64,000 bases of DNA from Adenophora triphylla var. japonica (lineage: Eukaryota; Streptophyta; Magnoliopsida; Asterales; Campanulaceae). Position numbers and translations under genes: made by a program. A model generated the notes under the pieces. It saw only the letters and a list, made by a program, of their open reading frames with translations. It was not told where the DNA came from and did no database searches. Positions 1 to 9,608 of this stretch are shown here, piece by piece; positions within the stretch are counted from its first letter, which is position 1, and each line of letters opens with the position of its first letter. The stretch spans positions 124,001 through 188,000 of the forward strand of contig JAFEMH010002607.1 of assembly GCA_022495995.1 (NCBI GenBank). The letters run 5' to 3'.

Positions 1-1273
1 CTGAAAAAAAAAAGAGAGTCGGGTTTACAAATCTTAATCCCAAACCATTGTTCAAAGGAAAAAAATGATCATGGAAGTCATTTATGTATGCGTTCATTAA
101 CAAAATATACGAAGGACCATTATGAAAACATAACGAAACTAACACTAAAATCGAGCAGCGAAATAGCCAAAAAACATAAAAAAATAAGGACAAAATGGAT
201 GGACAAGAATAGACAATAAATAAAATATCCCCACCTCATTGTTCATAACATTAATACTATTACTACTACTCAATGCCGTTCGAACTAATGATGTCAAAGG
301 TAAGCAATGCAATGTTTAACCGGTCTACGACTTACAATCTACTCTAACAATCACATAATTATAAATCTTAACAACAAAATATATAAAATTTAGTAGACGT
401 ACTCAGAGGGCTTCATCTCTTGGTGACTTCCTTCCACCAGCAGGTGCTTCAAGCATATCACGCACATAATTGGTTATGAAAGCACACACATCCACCGGAA
501 CTATAAAAGAGCGTTCATCTCCAAATGTAAGTATGCGAGCTAGTTTGTCGTCGTATCTCCCAAATCTTGGGCTTCCCAGAAAACCCGCTACCAACTTTAG
601 AATCGAACTCAATCAGCAGGAGATTAGGATTGAAATGAAGAATTTGTTCATCATCAAAATCAACAATTCCCGCAGGTGTCCTAAATGGCGGGTTCGGAGT
701 ATTTTCCCTGATTTCATTGAGTTCTTCTTTTTGCATATTCCTAACACAATACTTTTCATTTTCAAAATCTCCCAACATTGAATTGAGATCAATGCGGGGT
801 TGAATGCAGGTACCAGCGCCTCCCAAATCTTGGCAGTATGGGAGAAAAGAGGCATGACCATGAGTAACCTTGACTCGCCATGACGCTAAGCTTGATATCA
901 CTTGTTAGAGGTTTGAGCAAGAAAATCCCGCTTATCGGAAACGATTTTTAAGATGGCGAGATCAAGAGAAGGAAACCCATGAGCATAAGTAGTTGAAAAG
1001 AAATCTTCATCGTGGTCCCTCCTAGAAGCTATGGTTTGACTTAGACGGTTATCATCCGAAATAACATGATAAGCAGTCATAAGATAACCATCTGGCCTAA
1101 AGCAGAGTGCAGCACCCATGCTCCAATTCTGTTTCACCCCGTATATTATTCTTCACTTCTAATTGTCAGGTGACACCAAGCTGCCGAGCATAGTCAAGCG
1201 GCCGAGCTTCATCCATGGTAACACCAAAATGATGAAGAGTCTTCACAAACTAACACATTCCATCCTACACATA
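1..1273 (-). repeat. Left arm of a large inverted repeat
   Basis: This stretch reads as the reverse complement of 1355-2630, with scattered substitutions and small indels (roughly 95 percent identical by eye). The match runs through the protease gene and its non-coding flanks, so the duplication was at DNA level. The arm begins at or before base 1, so its outer boundary is not visible. Confidence 0.93.
403..1137 (-). pseudogene. Broken copy of trypsin-like (Deg/HtrA-like) serine protease
   Basis: This is the left-arm copy of the protease at 1382-2215. Its reading frame is split into three pieces: 898-1137 with the His region (TAYHVI) and Asp region (DLAILKI), 515-901 with the middle, and 403-612 with the C-terminus. 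A one-base insertion near 917-923 ends the first piece. Another extra base near 580 shifts the frame at the catalytic serine, so GFSGSP becomes GFSGKP followed by unrelated residues. Its N-terminal part (around SMGAALCF and PDGYLMTAYHV) looks more like a conventional protease start than the open copy does. The arms have therefore decayed independently and neither is a perfect ancestor. Confidence 0.85.
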
Positions 1274-1354
1274 TGCACAAATCTGTACTCATTCAGACCT
1301 AACGTTTATTGTTAGAATGCTTGGTCGCTATTAATTTAAAGAGTTTTTATTGTA
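1274..1354. other. Spacer of the inverted repeat
   Basis: This AT-rich unique segment of about 81 bases separates the two arms. A transcript crossing it would bring two complementary arms of more than 1.2 kb together with a short loop. No gene is seen. Confidence 0.85.
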
Positions 1355-2630
1355 TATGTGTAGGATGGAATGTGTTAGTTTGTGAAGACTCTTCATCATT
1401 TTGGTGTTACCATGGATGAAGCTCGGCCGCTTGACTATGCTCGGCAGCTTGGTGTCACCTGGCAGTTAGAAGTGAAGAATAATATACGGGGTGAAATTGA
1501 CCATGGAGTCTTGCCTACTGCTAGGCCGAATGGTTATCTTATGACTGCTTATCATGTTATTTCGGATGATAACCGTCTAAGTCAAACCATAGCTTCTAGG
1601 AGGGACCACGATGAAGATTTCTTTTCAACTACTTATGTTTGCGGGTTTCCTTCTCTTGATCTGGCCATCTTAAAAATCGTTTCCGATAAGCGGGATTTTC
1701 TGTTCAAATCTCTAACAAGTGATATCAAGCTTAGCGTTGGCGATGAGTTGGTTACTCATGGTCATGCCTCTTTTCTCCCATACTCTTCAGCATTTGGGAG
1801 GTGTGGGTACCGGTACCAACCCTGCATTGATCTCAATTCAATGTTGGGAGATTTTGAAAATGAAAAGTATTGTGTTAGGAATATGCAAAAAGAAGAACTC
1901 AATGAAATCAGGGAAAATACTCCGAACCCGCCATTTAGGACACCTGCGGGAATTGTTGATTTTGATGATGAACAAATTCTTCATTTTAATCCTAATCTCC
2001 CGCTGATTAAGTTCGATTCTAAAGTTGGTAGTGGGTTTTCGGGAAGCCCAGTGTTTGGGAGATACGACGACAAACTAGTCGGTATACTTACATTTGGAGA
2101 TGAACGCTCTTTTATAGTTCCGGTGGATGTGTGTGCTTTCATAACCAATTATGTGCGTGATATGCTTGAAGCACCTGCTGGTGGAAGGAAGTCACCAAGA
2201 GATGAAGCCCTCTGAGTACGTCTACTAAATTTTATATATTTTGTTGTTAAGATTTATAATTATGTGATTGTTAGAGTAGATTGTAAGTCGTAGACCGGTT
2301 AAACATTGCATTGCTTACCTTTGACATTATTAGTTCGAACTGCATTGAGTAGTAGTAATAGTATTAATGTTATGAACAATGAGGTGGGGATATTTTATTT
2401 ATTGTCTATTCTTGTCCATCCATTTTATCCTTATTTTTTAATGCTTTTGGGCTATTTCGCTGCTCGATTTTGGTGTTAGTTTCGTTATGTTTTCATAATG
2501 GTCCTTCATATATTTTGCTTAGTTTGTTAATGAACGCATACATAAATGGCTTCCATGATCATTTTTTTCCTTTGAACAATGGTTTGGGATTAAGATTTGT
2601 AAACCTGACTCTCTTTTTTTTTTTTTCAGC
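1355..2630 (+). repeat. Right arm of a large inverted repeat
   Basis: This arm is the near-identical inverted partner of 1-1273. It carries the open protease frame and about 400 bases of AT-rich 3' flank ending in a T-run and CAG at 2630. Beyond 2630 the left partner is outside the window, so the true end may lie further out. Confidence 0.93.
1382..2215 (+). CDS. Trypsin-like (Deg/HtrA-like) serine protease domain protein
   Basis: This is a 277-residue open frame. The chymotrypsin-fold catalytic triad is visible in order: His about residue 58 in TAYHVI, Asp about 92 in LDLAILKI, and Ser about 219 in GSGFSGSPVFG. The last matches the G-x-S-G-S-P motif of Trypsin_2/HtrA-type peptidases. No PDZ domain follows; the protein ends about 55 residues after the serine. 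The first 45 residues do not resemble the family and differ from the other arm by small indels, so the true start is uncertain; Met11 is an alternative. No signal peptide or membrane segment is evident. The gene has no intron here. By family, such enzymes degrade misfolded proteins; the substrate and compartment cannot be told. It could be an expressed single-domain protease or an aging duplicate. Confidence 0.72.
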   Translation: MKTLHHFGVTMDEARPLDYARQLGVTWQLEVKNNIRGEIDHGVLPTARPNGYLMTAYHVISDDNRLSQTIASRRDHDEDFFSTTYVCGFPSLDLAILKIVSDKRDFLFKSLTSDIKLSVGDELVTHGHASFLPYSSAFGRCGYRYQPCIDLNSMLGDFENEKYCVRNMQKEELNEIRENTPNPPFRTPAGIVDFDDEQILHFNPNLPLIKFDSKVGSGFSGSPVFGRYDDKLVGILTFGDERSFIVPVDVCAFITNYVRDMLEAPAGGRKSPRDEAL

Positions 2631-3150
2631 ATGAAAGATAAAATCAGATCGTGGCACTGATTAGAATTAATTTGTGTAACAAGATGAATGTAGTTGTGCA
2701 CTTGACCTTCTAATGTTATCAGTTTACTGAGAGCTACTAGGTCATATCTAGTTTTAGTGTTTTTATATTTGGAGAGTGAGACTTATTATTCACTCGGGTA
2801 TTGCATTTAAATTTAGGCAACGGTCTTTGGGATTGTCTATTGTGCGACTAAGTCTAGGCGTTTAATACTTTTTGACATGTAATTTAACCTGAAAATTGGA
2901 TTGCAACACTGGTGACTAGTGAGACTCGATGATAGCTAAAGGGGTTAGATTATCTCCTTTAGGTTTGAAGCATTAACAGTTTGTCACCATTAATTCAGGA
3001 AGAGAGTAGCTCTTTACCACTGACAACAGATTCGCAACCATCGCCAGATTCACCACCAAAAAACCAAACCCAACAATGGAAAACAAATTGAAAAACAGAT
3101 CAAACAAAGAAACAAATCGAAATTCAATCAAATCGAAAATCGAAAAACAG
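2631..3150. other. Intergenic DNA, no gene recognised
   Basis: This is moderately AT-rich unique sequence with no long frame, no terminal repeats and no RNA gene that I can recognise. From about 3050 it becomes A-rich and leads into the CT/GA-rich block. Confidence 0.5.
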
Positions 3151-3154
3151 AAAC

Positions 3155-3675
3155 TTAAAAACCAAACCCAATTTCGTCCTTCGTTGTTGTGTTAAAGATT
3201 GATTTAGTCGCCGGATCTGCCGCTGCTTCTCCACCTTCTCCTCGATTGGCTCCTACCGAGGTTCGACAGAGACTACAAATGGAGAAAGAGAGAGAGTGAT
3301 GGAGGGCGGAGGGTGACGGCGGCGAGAGGTGACGGTAGTGGTGGCGGTGTAAGGTGAAGAGATAATAGGGAATGGGGAGGCTGTTTGTGTTTGTTGAAGG
3401 GAGAGAAATAGAGAGAGTGACGGAGGGCGAAGGTATCGGTAGCTGCTCCGGCGACGGCGGAGGCTGAAGGGACGGTGAGGGAGCTGGGAAATGAGAGGGA
3501 GAGAAAACGGTGGTTCCACTTCCGGGCGCTGTAAATGAAATCGAAGAGAGGAGAGAGAGAAATAGGGAGAGGGAGGGATTGTGTTTGTTTGGAATATTGT
3601 GGGCCGTTTGATTAAATGTATTGAATGGTCGGATTTTGCTTTGATCCATAATCCGCGTGAAATTTTAAAATTCAA
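3155..3675 (-). other. CT-rich (minus strand) Ser/Pro-rich frames, possibly a gene 5' end
   Basis: Two overlapping minus-strand frames (164 and 140 residues) are rich in Ser, Pro and Leu because the strand is CT-rich. No domain, transmembrane segment or conserved motif is visible. The composition fits a plant 5' untranslated or leader region with CTCT runs, or a captured gene fragment. I do not recognise it as a protein-coding gene. Confidence 0.25.
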
Positions 3676-3720
3676 TCAAATAATGCCACATCACGTACTT
3701 ATATTTATTTCACACTATAA

Positions 3721-3979
3721 TACTCCCTCCGTTCCGGAAAACTTTACCCCTTTACTATTGAGAACAAAAAATAAGAAATAATGTTATTAAAGTATGTGTT
3801 GTGAGTGGGAGGAGAGAGAATGAGTGGAGAGAATAGTAAATTTGAAAAGTGTTGTGAGTGGGAGGAGAGAGAATGAGTAGAGAGAATAGTAAATTTTTTT
3901 TCTTTTTAGGAAAGTGGGACTTTAAAGTGGGACGCCCAAAATAGTAAAAGGGATAATGTTTTATGGGACAGAGAGAGTA
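3721..3979. mobile_element. Stowaway-type MITE (Tc1/mariner)
   Basis: The left end reads TA-CTCCCTCCGTTCC and the right end is its imperfect inverse (CAGAGAGAG-TA), giving about 258 bp with the TA target duplication typical of Stowaway. Inside, a 48-bp GA-rich segment is repeated twice (about 3797-3843 and 3849-3895). There is no coding capacity; mobility would need a mariner-like transposase supplied elsewhere. Confidence 0.88.
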
Positions 3980-4197
3980 TACACTAACTAAAATATTTAT
4001 GTCTAATATTAAGAATAATAATATTTATTATTAATAATATTTATTAATAAATTATTAATTATATAATTAATTAATTAATATTAATATTGTTTATATAATC
4101 AGTAATAATATTAATAATAGTATTAATAATAATTAAAAAAAATTATTATTTGTTATTGAATAGGAAAAAATATTTTAAATTTTTTTTATGAATTGGT
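3980..4197. repeat. AT-rich (TAA/TTA) low-complexity block
   Basis: The block is nearly pure A/T with irregular ATT/AAT triplets. A motif near 3995 (CTAATATTAAGAATAATAA) recurs near 5748 and, diverged, near 5910. The MULE-like element at 4198-5651 is therefore inserted in, or flanked by, one AT-rich repeat family. Confidence 0.7.
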
Positions 4198-4499
4198 CTT
4201 ATAAAAAACTAGTTTTTTCTTAAGATAAGGAAAAACGTGTTTTCAAAATAAACGGTGGTAATTTTGTAATTACTGACAACCATGTTCAAAATAAACGGTG
4301 GCATTTTCGTAATTAATGGTTCCCCGTTTATGCCCGTGCTGTTTAACAAAGCTGCCGGTGTGACAAAGTGCCGGTGCGTATGTAGCAAAAGTGCCGGCGA
4401 AAAAAGTGCAGTCAGTTTAACAAAGTGCCGGTGTAAGCTAGTGCGGACACTTTGTTAAACCGAAACCGACACTTTTTACACGGGCACTTTTAAATACAT

Positions 4500-5040
4500 G
4501 AACCGACACTCTTCACACCGGCTCTGTTCACTAACACAGCGCTTTGATACACTAATATTTTTTGGCTCTCAAAAATACAAGCACCGGCATTCAAAAATAC
4601 ATGAAGCTGGCATTTGAAAACACATTTACCGGCACTCAAAAATGCATATACGGCACTCAAAAACACCGATAATTATTTTTTTGATATTCAAAAAACATGA
4701 ACCGGCATTCAAAAAAAAATGGTGGCATTCAAAATTACAAGAACCGGAATTCAAAAATACATTGACACTCGATTACACACTTACCGGCACTCTATTATAC
4801 ACTAACGGGCACTCAATTATACACCAACGGGCACTTGATTATATACTTAGCTGGCACTCAATTATACACCAACGGGCACTTAATTATACACTAACGGGCA
4901 CTCTATTATACACTAACGGGCACTTAATTAATCACCAACTGGCACTCAAAATAACATGTACTGGCACTCAAAAAAATATGAACCGGCATTAATAATCAAT
5001 TAAACTGGCATTCAATTTCCACCCAAACTGGCATTCAAAA
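4500..5040. repeat. 22-bp tandem array inside the MULE-like element
   Basis: Units such as AACGGGCACTCAATTATACACC repeat with drift for about 540 bases; the invariant part is GGCACT or GGCATT followed by CAAAA or CAATTA. Earlier units near 4370-4500 are more diverged. The array creates an artificial open frame (4642-4992) that I do not regard as a gene. Subterminal arrays like this often hold transposase binding sites, which is inference here. Confidence 0.8.
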
Positions 5041-5367
5041 TCAAACAGGGCGGCGTTGTGTGGTTGTCGGCTTAAGATTTGGAATTGGTGTTGTTGAGGA
5101 GAGGCACGGTGGTGGTTGTTGTGGTTGTAACCGGAGAAGACGGTGGGGAGGTCACTTAGGTGAGGAGAATTAGATGAAGAAGATGACAGGGCGGCCGTGG
5201 ATGGATTGAGGGAGGTAGAAATTGGGTCGGTGAAGGGGGTAATTGAGATAGAGAGAGGTCGCCGGTGAAGATTTGGGTGTGAGGGAGAAGGTTGACAACG
5301 AGTTTGGCCTGAGAAGGAAGCAGATTGAGGAAGAAGGCAGCCTTGATTGCGTCTAGAGAGAGAGGAT

Positions 5368-5399
<32 letters not shown>

Positions 5400-5414
5400 A
5401 ACAAAAATCTTCAC
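4989..5414 (-). other. Gene-like fragment, possible captured 5' exon
   Basis: The minus strand carries a 141-residue Ser/Pro/His/Asn-rich frame in a locally GC-rich stretch. It starts just inside an (AG)n tract at 5366-5394, which is CT-rich in the sense direction, as in plant 5' leaders. No family motif is seen. It may be a captured host gene start with part of its leader; a fortuitous frame is equally possible. Confidence 0.3.
5366..5394. repeat. (AG)n microsatellite
   Basis: This is a nearly perfect AG dinucleotide run inside the MULE-like element, with a second short run at about 5568-5588. Both produce spurious Arg/Glu frames on the plus strand. Confidence 0.9.
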
Positions 5415-5734
5415 ATCCTACTGCCTCACTTCCGTCTCCGGCGACTCCCACGGTGAATTCATCGTATGTGTATGTTCACTCGATTTCAATTGGATCATTT
5501 CGAGGAAGACGATTTTTGGGAGCCAAAATGGCTCTGTGCGTCTCCTTTGCATTTAGTGTGAGAAAAATGAGAGAGAGAGAGAGAGAGACGGTTTTAAGTA
5601 ATTTTAAAACACGTTTTTTGTTAAGTTAACAAAAAACGCGTTTTTTATAAGTTTTCGGCTTTTTTTATTACTGAAATTTCAAAAAGTTATCTAAAATATT
5701 TACATGCTTTTATTTGATTTACCCAAATTTTTAG

Positions 5735-6325
5735 TTATAGTGATATGCCTAATATCAAGAATAATAACATTATCATTTAATTAGTAATAATACTTAATAA
5801 TAAGACTAATAATGATGTTATTGTTAATTATTCAATTATATAATTGAATATATTAATAATTATTTTTATAAAAATTAATAATAATATTAATAATAACTAG
5901 TAATAATACATAACATCAAAAATAATAATATTATTAATTAATAATAATATTCATTAATTTAATTATTTTAAATTTATTAATAATAATTTAATAATTTAAA
6001 CTTCTAAGAAATATTAATATACCTAAGTAATAATTGATATTAATAAATTATAAAAAAATACTTATTAACAATAACAATAATTTAATCTTTAAAGAAAATA
6101 GTAATTAGTAATAATACTTAATAATAAGACTAATAATGATGTTATTGTTAATTATTCAATTATATAACTGAATATATTAGTAATTATTATTATATAATTA
6201 ATAATAATATTAATAATAACTAGTAATAATATAATAATACTCATTAATTAAATTATTTAAATTTATTAATAATAATTTAATAATTTAAACTTCTAAGAAA
6301 TATTAATATACCTAAGTCGTATACA
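5735..6325. repeat. AT-rich tandem duplication
   Basis: A segment of about 240 bases starting at about 5782 recurs from about 6106, including the same ACTTCTAAGAAATATTAATA end at about 6000 and 6290. The composition is over 85 percent A/T. No gene is seen. Confidence 0.75.
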
Positions 6326-6328
6326 TAT

Positions 6329-7513
6329 ACCTTATACCCTATACCCTAAACCCTAAGTCATATACCTATACCTTATTCCTTATACCCTAAACTCTATACC
6401 CTAAATCCTAACTCGTATACCTATACATTATATACCTTATACCCTAAACCCTAAACCATAAACCCTAAACCTTAACCCCTAAACCCCTAACCCCTAAACC
6501 CTAAGGTTTAGGGTATAGGGGTCAGGGTATAGGGTGTTTGGTTTATAGTTTAGGGCTTAGAGTTTAGGGGTTAGGGTTCAAGTTATAGAGTTTAGGGTAT
6601 AAGGTTTTTTTTTTTGTTTTTTGAAGAGCCAGGACGACACCTGGAAAATTTTATTGATGAAAGAAAATATTACATCAAAAAGTGGGTATTAAAATGACCC
6701 ACTCTAAAACCAACATAAATATGAGACCACAAGAATACCAAAATTGGCCAGGCCAATCCATATAGGGTATAAGGTATAAGGTTTAGGGTTTAGGGTTTAG
6801 GGTTTAGGGCTTATAGTTTAGGATTTAGGATTTAGGGCTCAGAGTTAGGGGTATAGGGTTTAGGGTATAGGGTTTAGGGTTAAGGGTTTAGGGTATAAGG
6901 TTTAGGGTATAGGATTTAGGGTTTAGGGTATAGGATTTAGGGTATAATGTTTAGGGTATAGGGTTTAGGGTTTAGGGTATAAGGTTTAGGGAATAGGGGT
7001 TAGGGTTTAGGGTATAGGGTTTAGGGTATAAGGTTTAGGGTTTAGGGTTTAGGGTATAGGGTTTAGGGTTTATAGTTTAGGGTTTGGGGTTTAGGGTATA
7101 AACACTAAACCCTAAACCCTATACCATATACCCTAAACCCTAAACCCTATACCCTATACCCTAAACCCTAAACCCTATATCCTATACCCTAAACCCTATA
7201 CCCTATACCCTAAATCCTAAAATCCTATACCCTATACCCTATACCCTAAACCATAACCCCTAAACCCTAAACCCTATACCCTAAACCTTATACCCTATAC
7301 CCTAAATCCTAAAACATAAACCCTAAACCCTAAATTCTATACCATATACCCTATACCCTAAACCCTAAACCCTATACCCTAAACCCTAAACCCTAAACCT
7401 TAACCTTAAACCCTATACCCTATACCCTAAACCCTAAACCCTAAACCCTAAACCCTAAACCCTATACCCTATACCCTATACCCTATACCCTATACCCTAA
7501 ACCCTATACCCTA
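6329..7513. repeat. Inverted telomere-like repeat block
   Basis: This is hundreds of bases of seven-base words related to the plant telomere repeat, mixing CCCTAAA with CCCTATA and occasional CCCCTAA or CCTTATA. Orientation changes twice: C-rich strand at 6329-6502, G-rich strand at 6503-7097 (interrupted by a retroposon), then C-rich strand at 7104-7513. The junction near 7098 has the orientation expected of two telomeres joined head to head; the one near 6503 is the reverse. Mixed variants show this is an old interstitial array, not a chromosome end. Confidence 0.92.
6605..6762 (-). mobile_element. 5'-truncated retroposon (LINE-like 3' end)
   Basis: The insert starts with a T-run on the plus strand, which is a poly(A) tail on the minus strand. 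The minus strand reads through AATAAA shortly before the tail, as in a LINE or other poly(A) retroposon 3' end. It is flanked by the 12-base word TAGGGTATAAGG at 6593-6604 and 6763-6774, a plausible target duplication, although the surrounding array is built from similar words. Only about 158 bases remain and no coding part is left. Confidence 0.65.
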
Positions 7514-9149
7514 TATTTATTTTTTATTTTTTTAAAAAATTTTTATTGACTAGAAAACTATATTTTAGCCTTTGTTAATTAGTGATTTTTTTTAGAAAAA
7601 GTTATATAAAAAAAGATAGAAAAAAACTAAACAAATGAAAGTATATAGAAGAAAAGTCAAAAGAGGGACGGAATACCCTATATTTATTTTTTATTTTTTA
7701 AAAAAAATTTATTGACTAGAAAACTATATTTTAGCCTTTGTTAATTAGTGGTTTTTTTTAGAAAAAGTTATATAAAAAAAGATAGAAAAAAACTAAACAA
7801 ATGAAAGTATATAGAAGAAAAGTCAAATGAGGGACGGACTACCCTATATTTATTTTTTTATTTTTTAAAAATTTTTATTGACTAGAAAACAATATTTTAG
7901 CCTTTGTTAATTAGTGGTTTTTTTAAGAAAAAGTTATATAAAAAAAGATAGAAAAAAACAAAACAAATGAAAGTATATAGAAGAAAGTCAAAAGAGGGAC
8001 GGACTACCCTATATTTATTTTTTATTTTTTAAAAAAATTTATTGACTAGAAAATAATATTTTAGCCTTTGTTAATTAGTGGTTTTTTTTAGAAAAGTTAT
8101 ATAAAAAGATAGAAAAACTAAACAAATGAAAGTATATAGAAGAAAAGTCAAAAGAGGGACGGACTACCCTATATTTATTTTTTATTTTTTTTAAAAAAAA
8201 ATTATTGACTAGAAAACTATATTTTAGCCTTTGTTAATTAGTGATTTTTTTTAAAAAAAGTTATATTAAAAAAGATAGAAAAAAACTAAACAAATGAAAG
8301 TATATAGAAGAAAAGTCAAAAGAGGGACGAAATACCCTATATTTATTTTTTATTTATTTTTTAAATTTTATTGACTAGAAAACTATATTTTAGCCTTTGT
8401 TAATTAGTGGTTTTTTTAGAAAAAGTTATATAAAAAAAGATAGAAAAAAACTAAACAAATGAAAGTATATAGAAGAAAAGTCAAAAGAGGGACGGAATAC
8501 CCTATATTTATTTTTTATGTTTAAAAAAAAAAATATTGACTAGAAAACTATATTTTAGCCTTTCTTAATTAGTGTTTATTTTTTTTAGAAAAAGTTATAT
8601 AAAAAAAGATAGAAAAAAACTAAACAAATGAAAGTATATAGAAGAAAAGTCAAAAGAGGGACGAAATACCCTATATTTATTTTTTATTTTTTTAAAAAAA
8701 TTTTATTGACTAGAAAACTATATTTTAGCCTTTGTTAATTAGTGATTTTTTTTAGGAAAAGTTATATAAAAAAAGATAGAAAAAAAACTAAACAAATGAA
8801 AGTATATAGAAGAAAAGTCAAAAGAGGGACGGACTACCCTATATTTATTTTTTTAAAAAAATTTTATTGACTAGAAAACAATATTTTAGCCTTTGTTAAT
8901 TAGTGGTTTTTTTTTAGAAAAAGTTATATAAAAAAAGATAGAAAAAAACTAAACAAATGAAAATATATAGAAGAAAAGTCAAAAGAGGGACGGACTACCC
9001 TATATTTTTTTTTATTTTTTTAAAAAAAATTTATTGACTAGAAAAAAATATTTTAGCCTTTGTTAATTAGTGATTTTTTTTTAGAAAAAGTTATATAAAA
9101 AAAGATAGAAAAAAACTAAACAAATGAAAGTATATAGAAGAAAAGTCAA
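7509..9149. repeat. 165-bp tandem repeat array, about ten copies
   Basis: Anchoring on GACTAGAAAA gives starts near 7548, 7714, 7880, 8044, 8207, 8373, 8538, 8708, 8869 and 9035, so the period is 161-170 bases. Each unit runs from CCCTATATTTA through TTTAGCCTTTG and AAAGTATATAGAAG to GAGGGACGGA. Length variation comes mainly from A and T runs. The first unit starts in a CCCTATA word continuous with the telomere-like block, and the last joins directly to the AGAGACGGA repeats of the CACTA end. The period is in the range of plant satellite DNA. There is no gene. Confidence 0.93.
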
Positions 9150-9605
9150 ATTTAGAGACGGATACTAAATCTGTCTCTAAATTTTAGAGATAGATGTTGA
9201 ATCTGTCACTAAATTAGAGACGGATTCAAAAATCTGTCTCTAAATTAGAGACGGGTTAAAATCTGTCTCTAATTTAGAGACGGATTCTGAATCTGTCTCT
9301 AATTTAGAGACGAATTCTGAATCTGTCTCTATTTTAGAGACAGATACAAAACCCGTCTCTAAAATTTAGAGACGGAATCAGATTTTGTCTCTAAATTAAA
9401 GACGGATTCGGATTCCGTCTCTAAATTAGAGACGAATTCAGATTCCGTCCCTAATTTAGAGACGGAATCTGAATCCGTCTTAATTTAGAGACGGAATTCG
9501 AATCCGTCTCTGATTTTTGGTTCTGTCTCTAATCTATCGTCAAATTAGCTACAGACTCCGTCCGTCTCTAATTTTCTGTCTCTAAATCCGGTTTTCCTTG
9601 TAGTG
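9150..9605 (-). mobile_element. End of a CACTA element with subterminal repeats
   Basis: The right edge reads TTTTCCTTGTAGTG, the inverse of the canonical CACTACAAGGAAAA terminus, ending at 9605. The preceding 450 bases hold many direct and inverted copies of AGAGACGGAT and its complement, the subterminal arrangement of En/Spm-like elements. The flank is reverse transcriptase coding sequence of the Copia element, so this element jumped into it. The opposite terminus and transposase genes are not in the window. Confidence 0.82.
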
Positions 9606-9608
9606 TAA

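Larger units (their letters stand above)
4198..5651. mobile_element. Non-autonomous MULE-like element carrying gene-like fragment
   Basis: About 50 bp at the left (4198-4247, starting CTTATAAAAAAC) matches the inverse of 5604-5651 with a few mismatches, giving long imperfect terminal inverted repeats around 1.45 kb. The inside has a 22-bp tandem array (4500-5040) and a GC-richer gene-like block (5040-5560) whose composition differs from everything around it. Long inverted repeats plus a captured fragment fit a Pack-MULE. I could not find a convincing 9-bp target duplication, so the superfamily is inference. No transposase frame is present. Confidence 0.5.

Noticed and set aside
4642..4992. 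116-residue plus-strand frame
   Set aside because: It is the 22-bp tandem array read as protein (periodic Thr-Gly-Thr/Tyr-Thr words), not a gene.
5347..5629. Plus-strand frames rich in Arg/Glu
   Set aside because: They are translations of (AG)n microsatellites inside the MULE-like element, with no motif.
6329..7513. True chromosome end
   Set aside because: Orientation switches, mixed word variants and unique DNA on both sides show an interstitial array.
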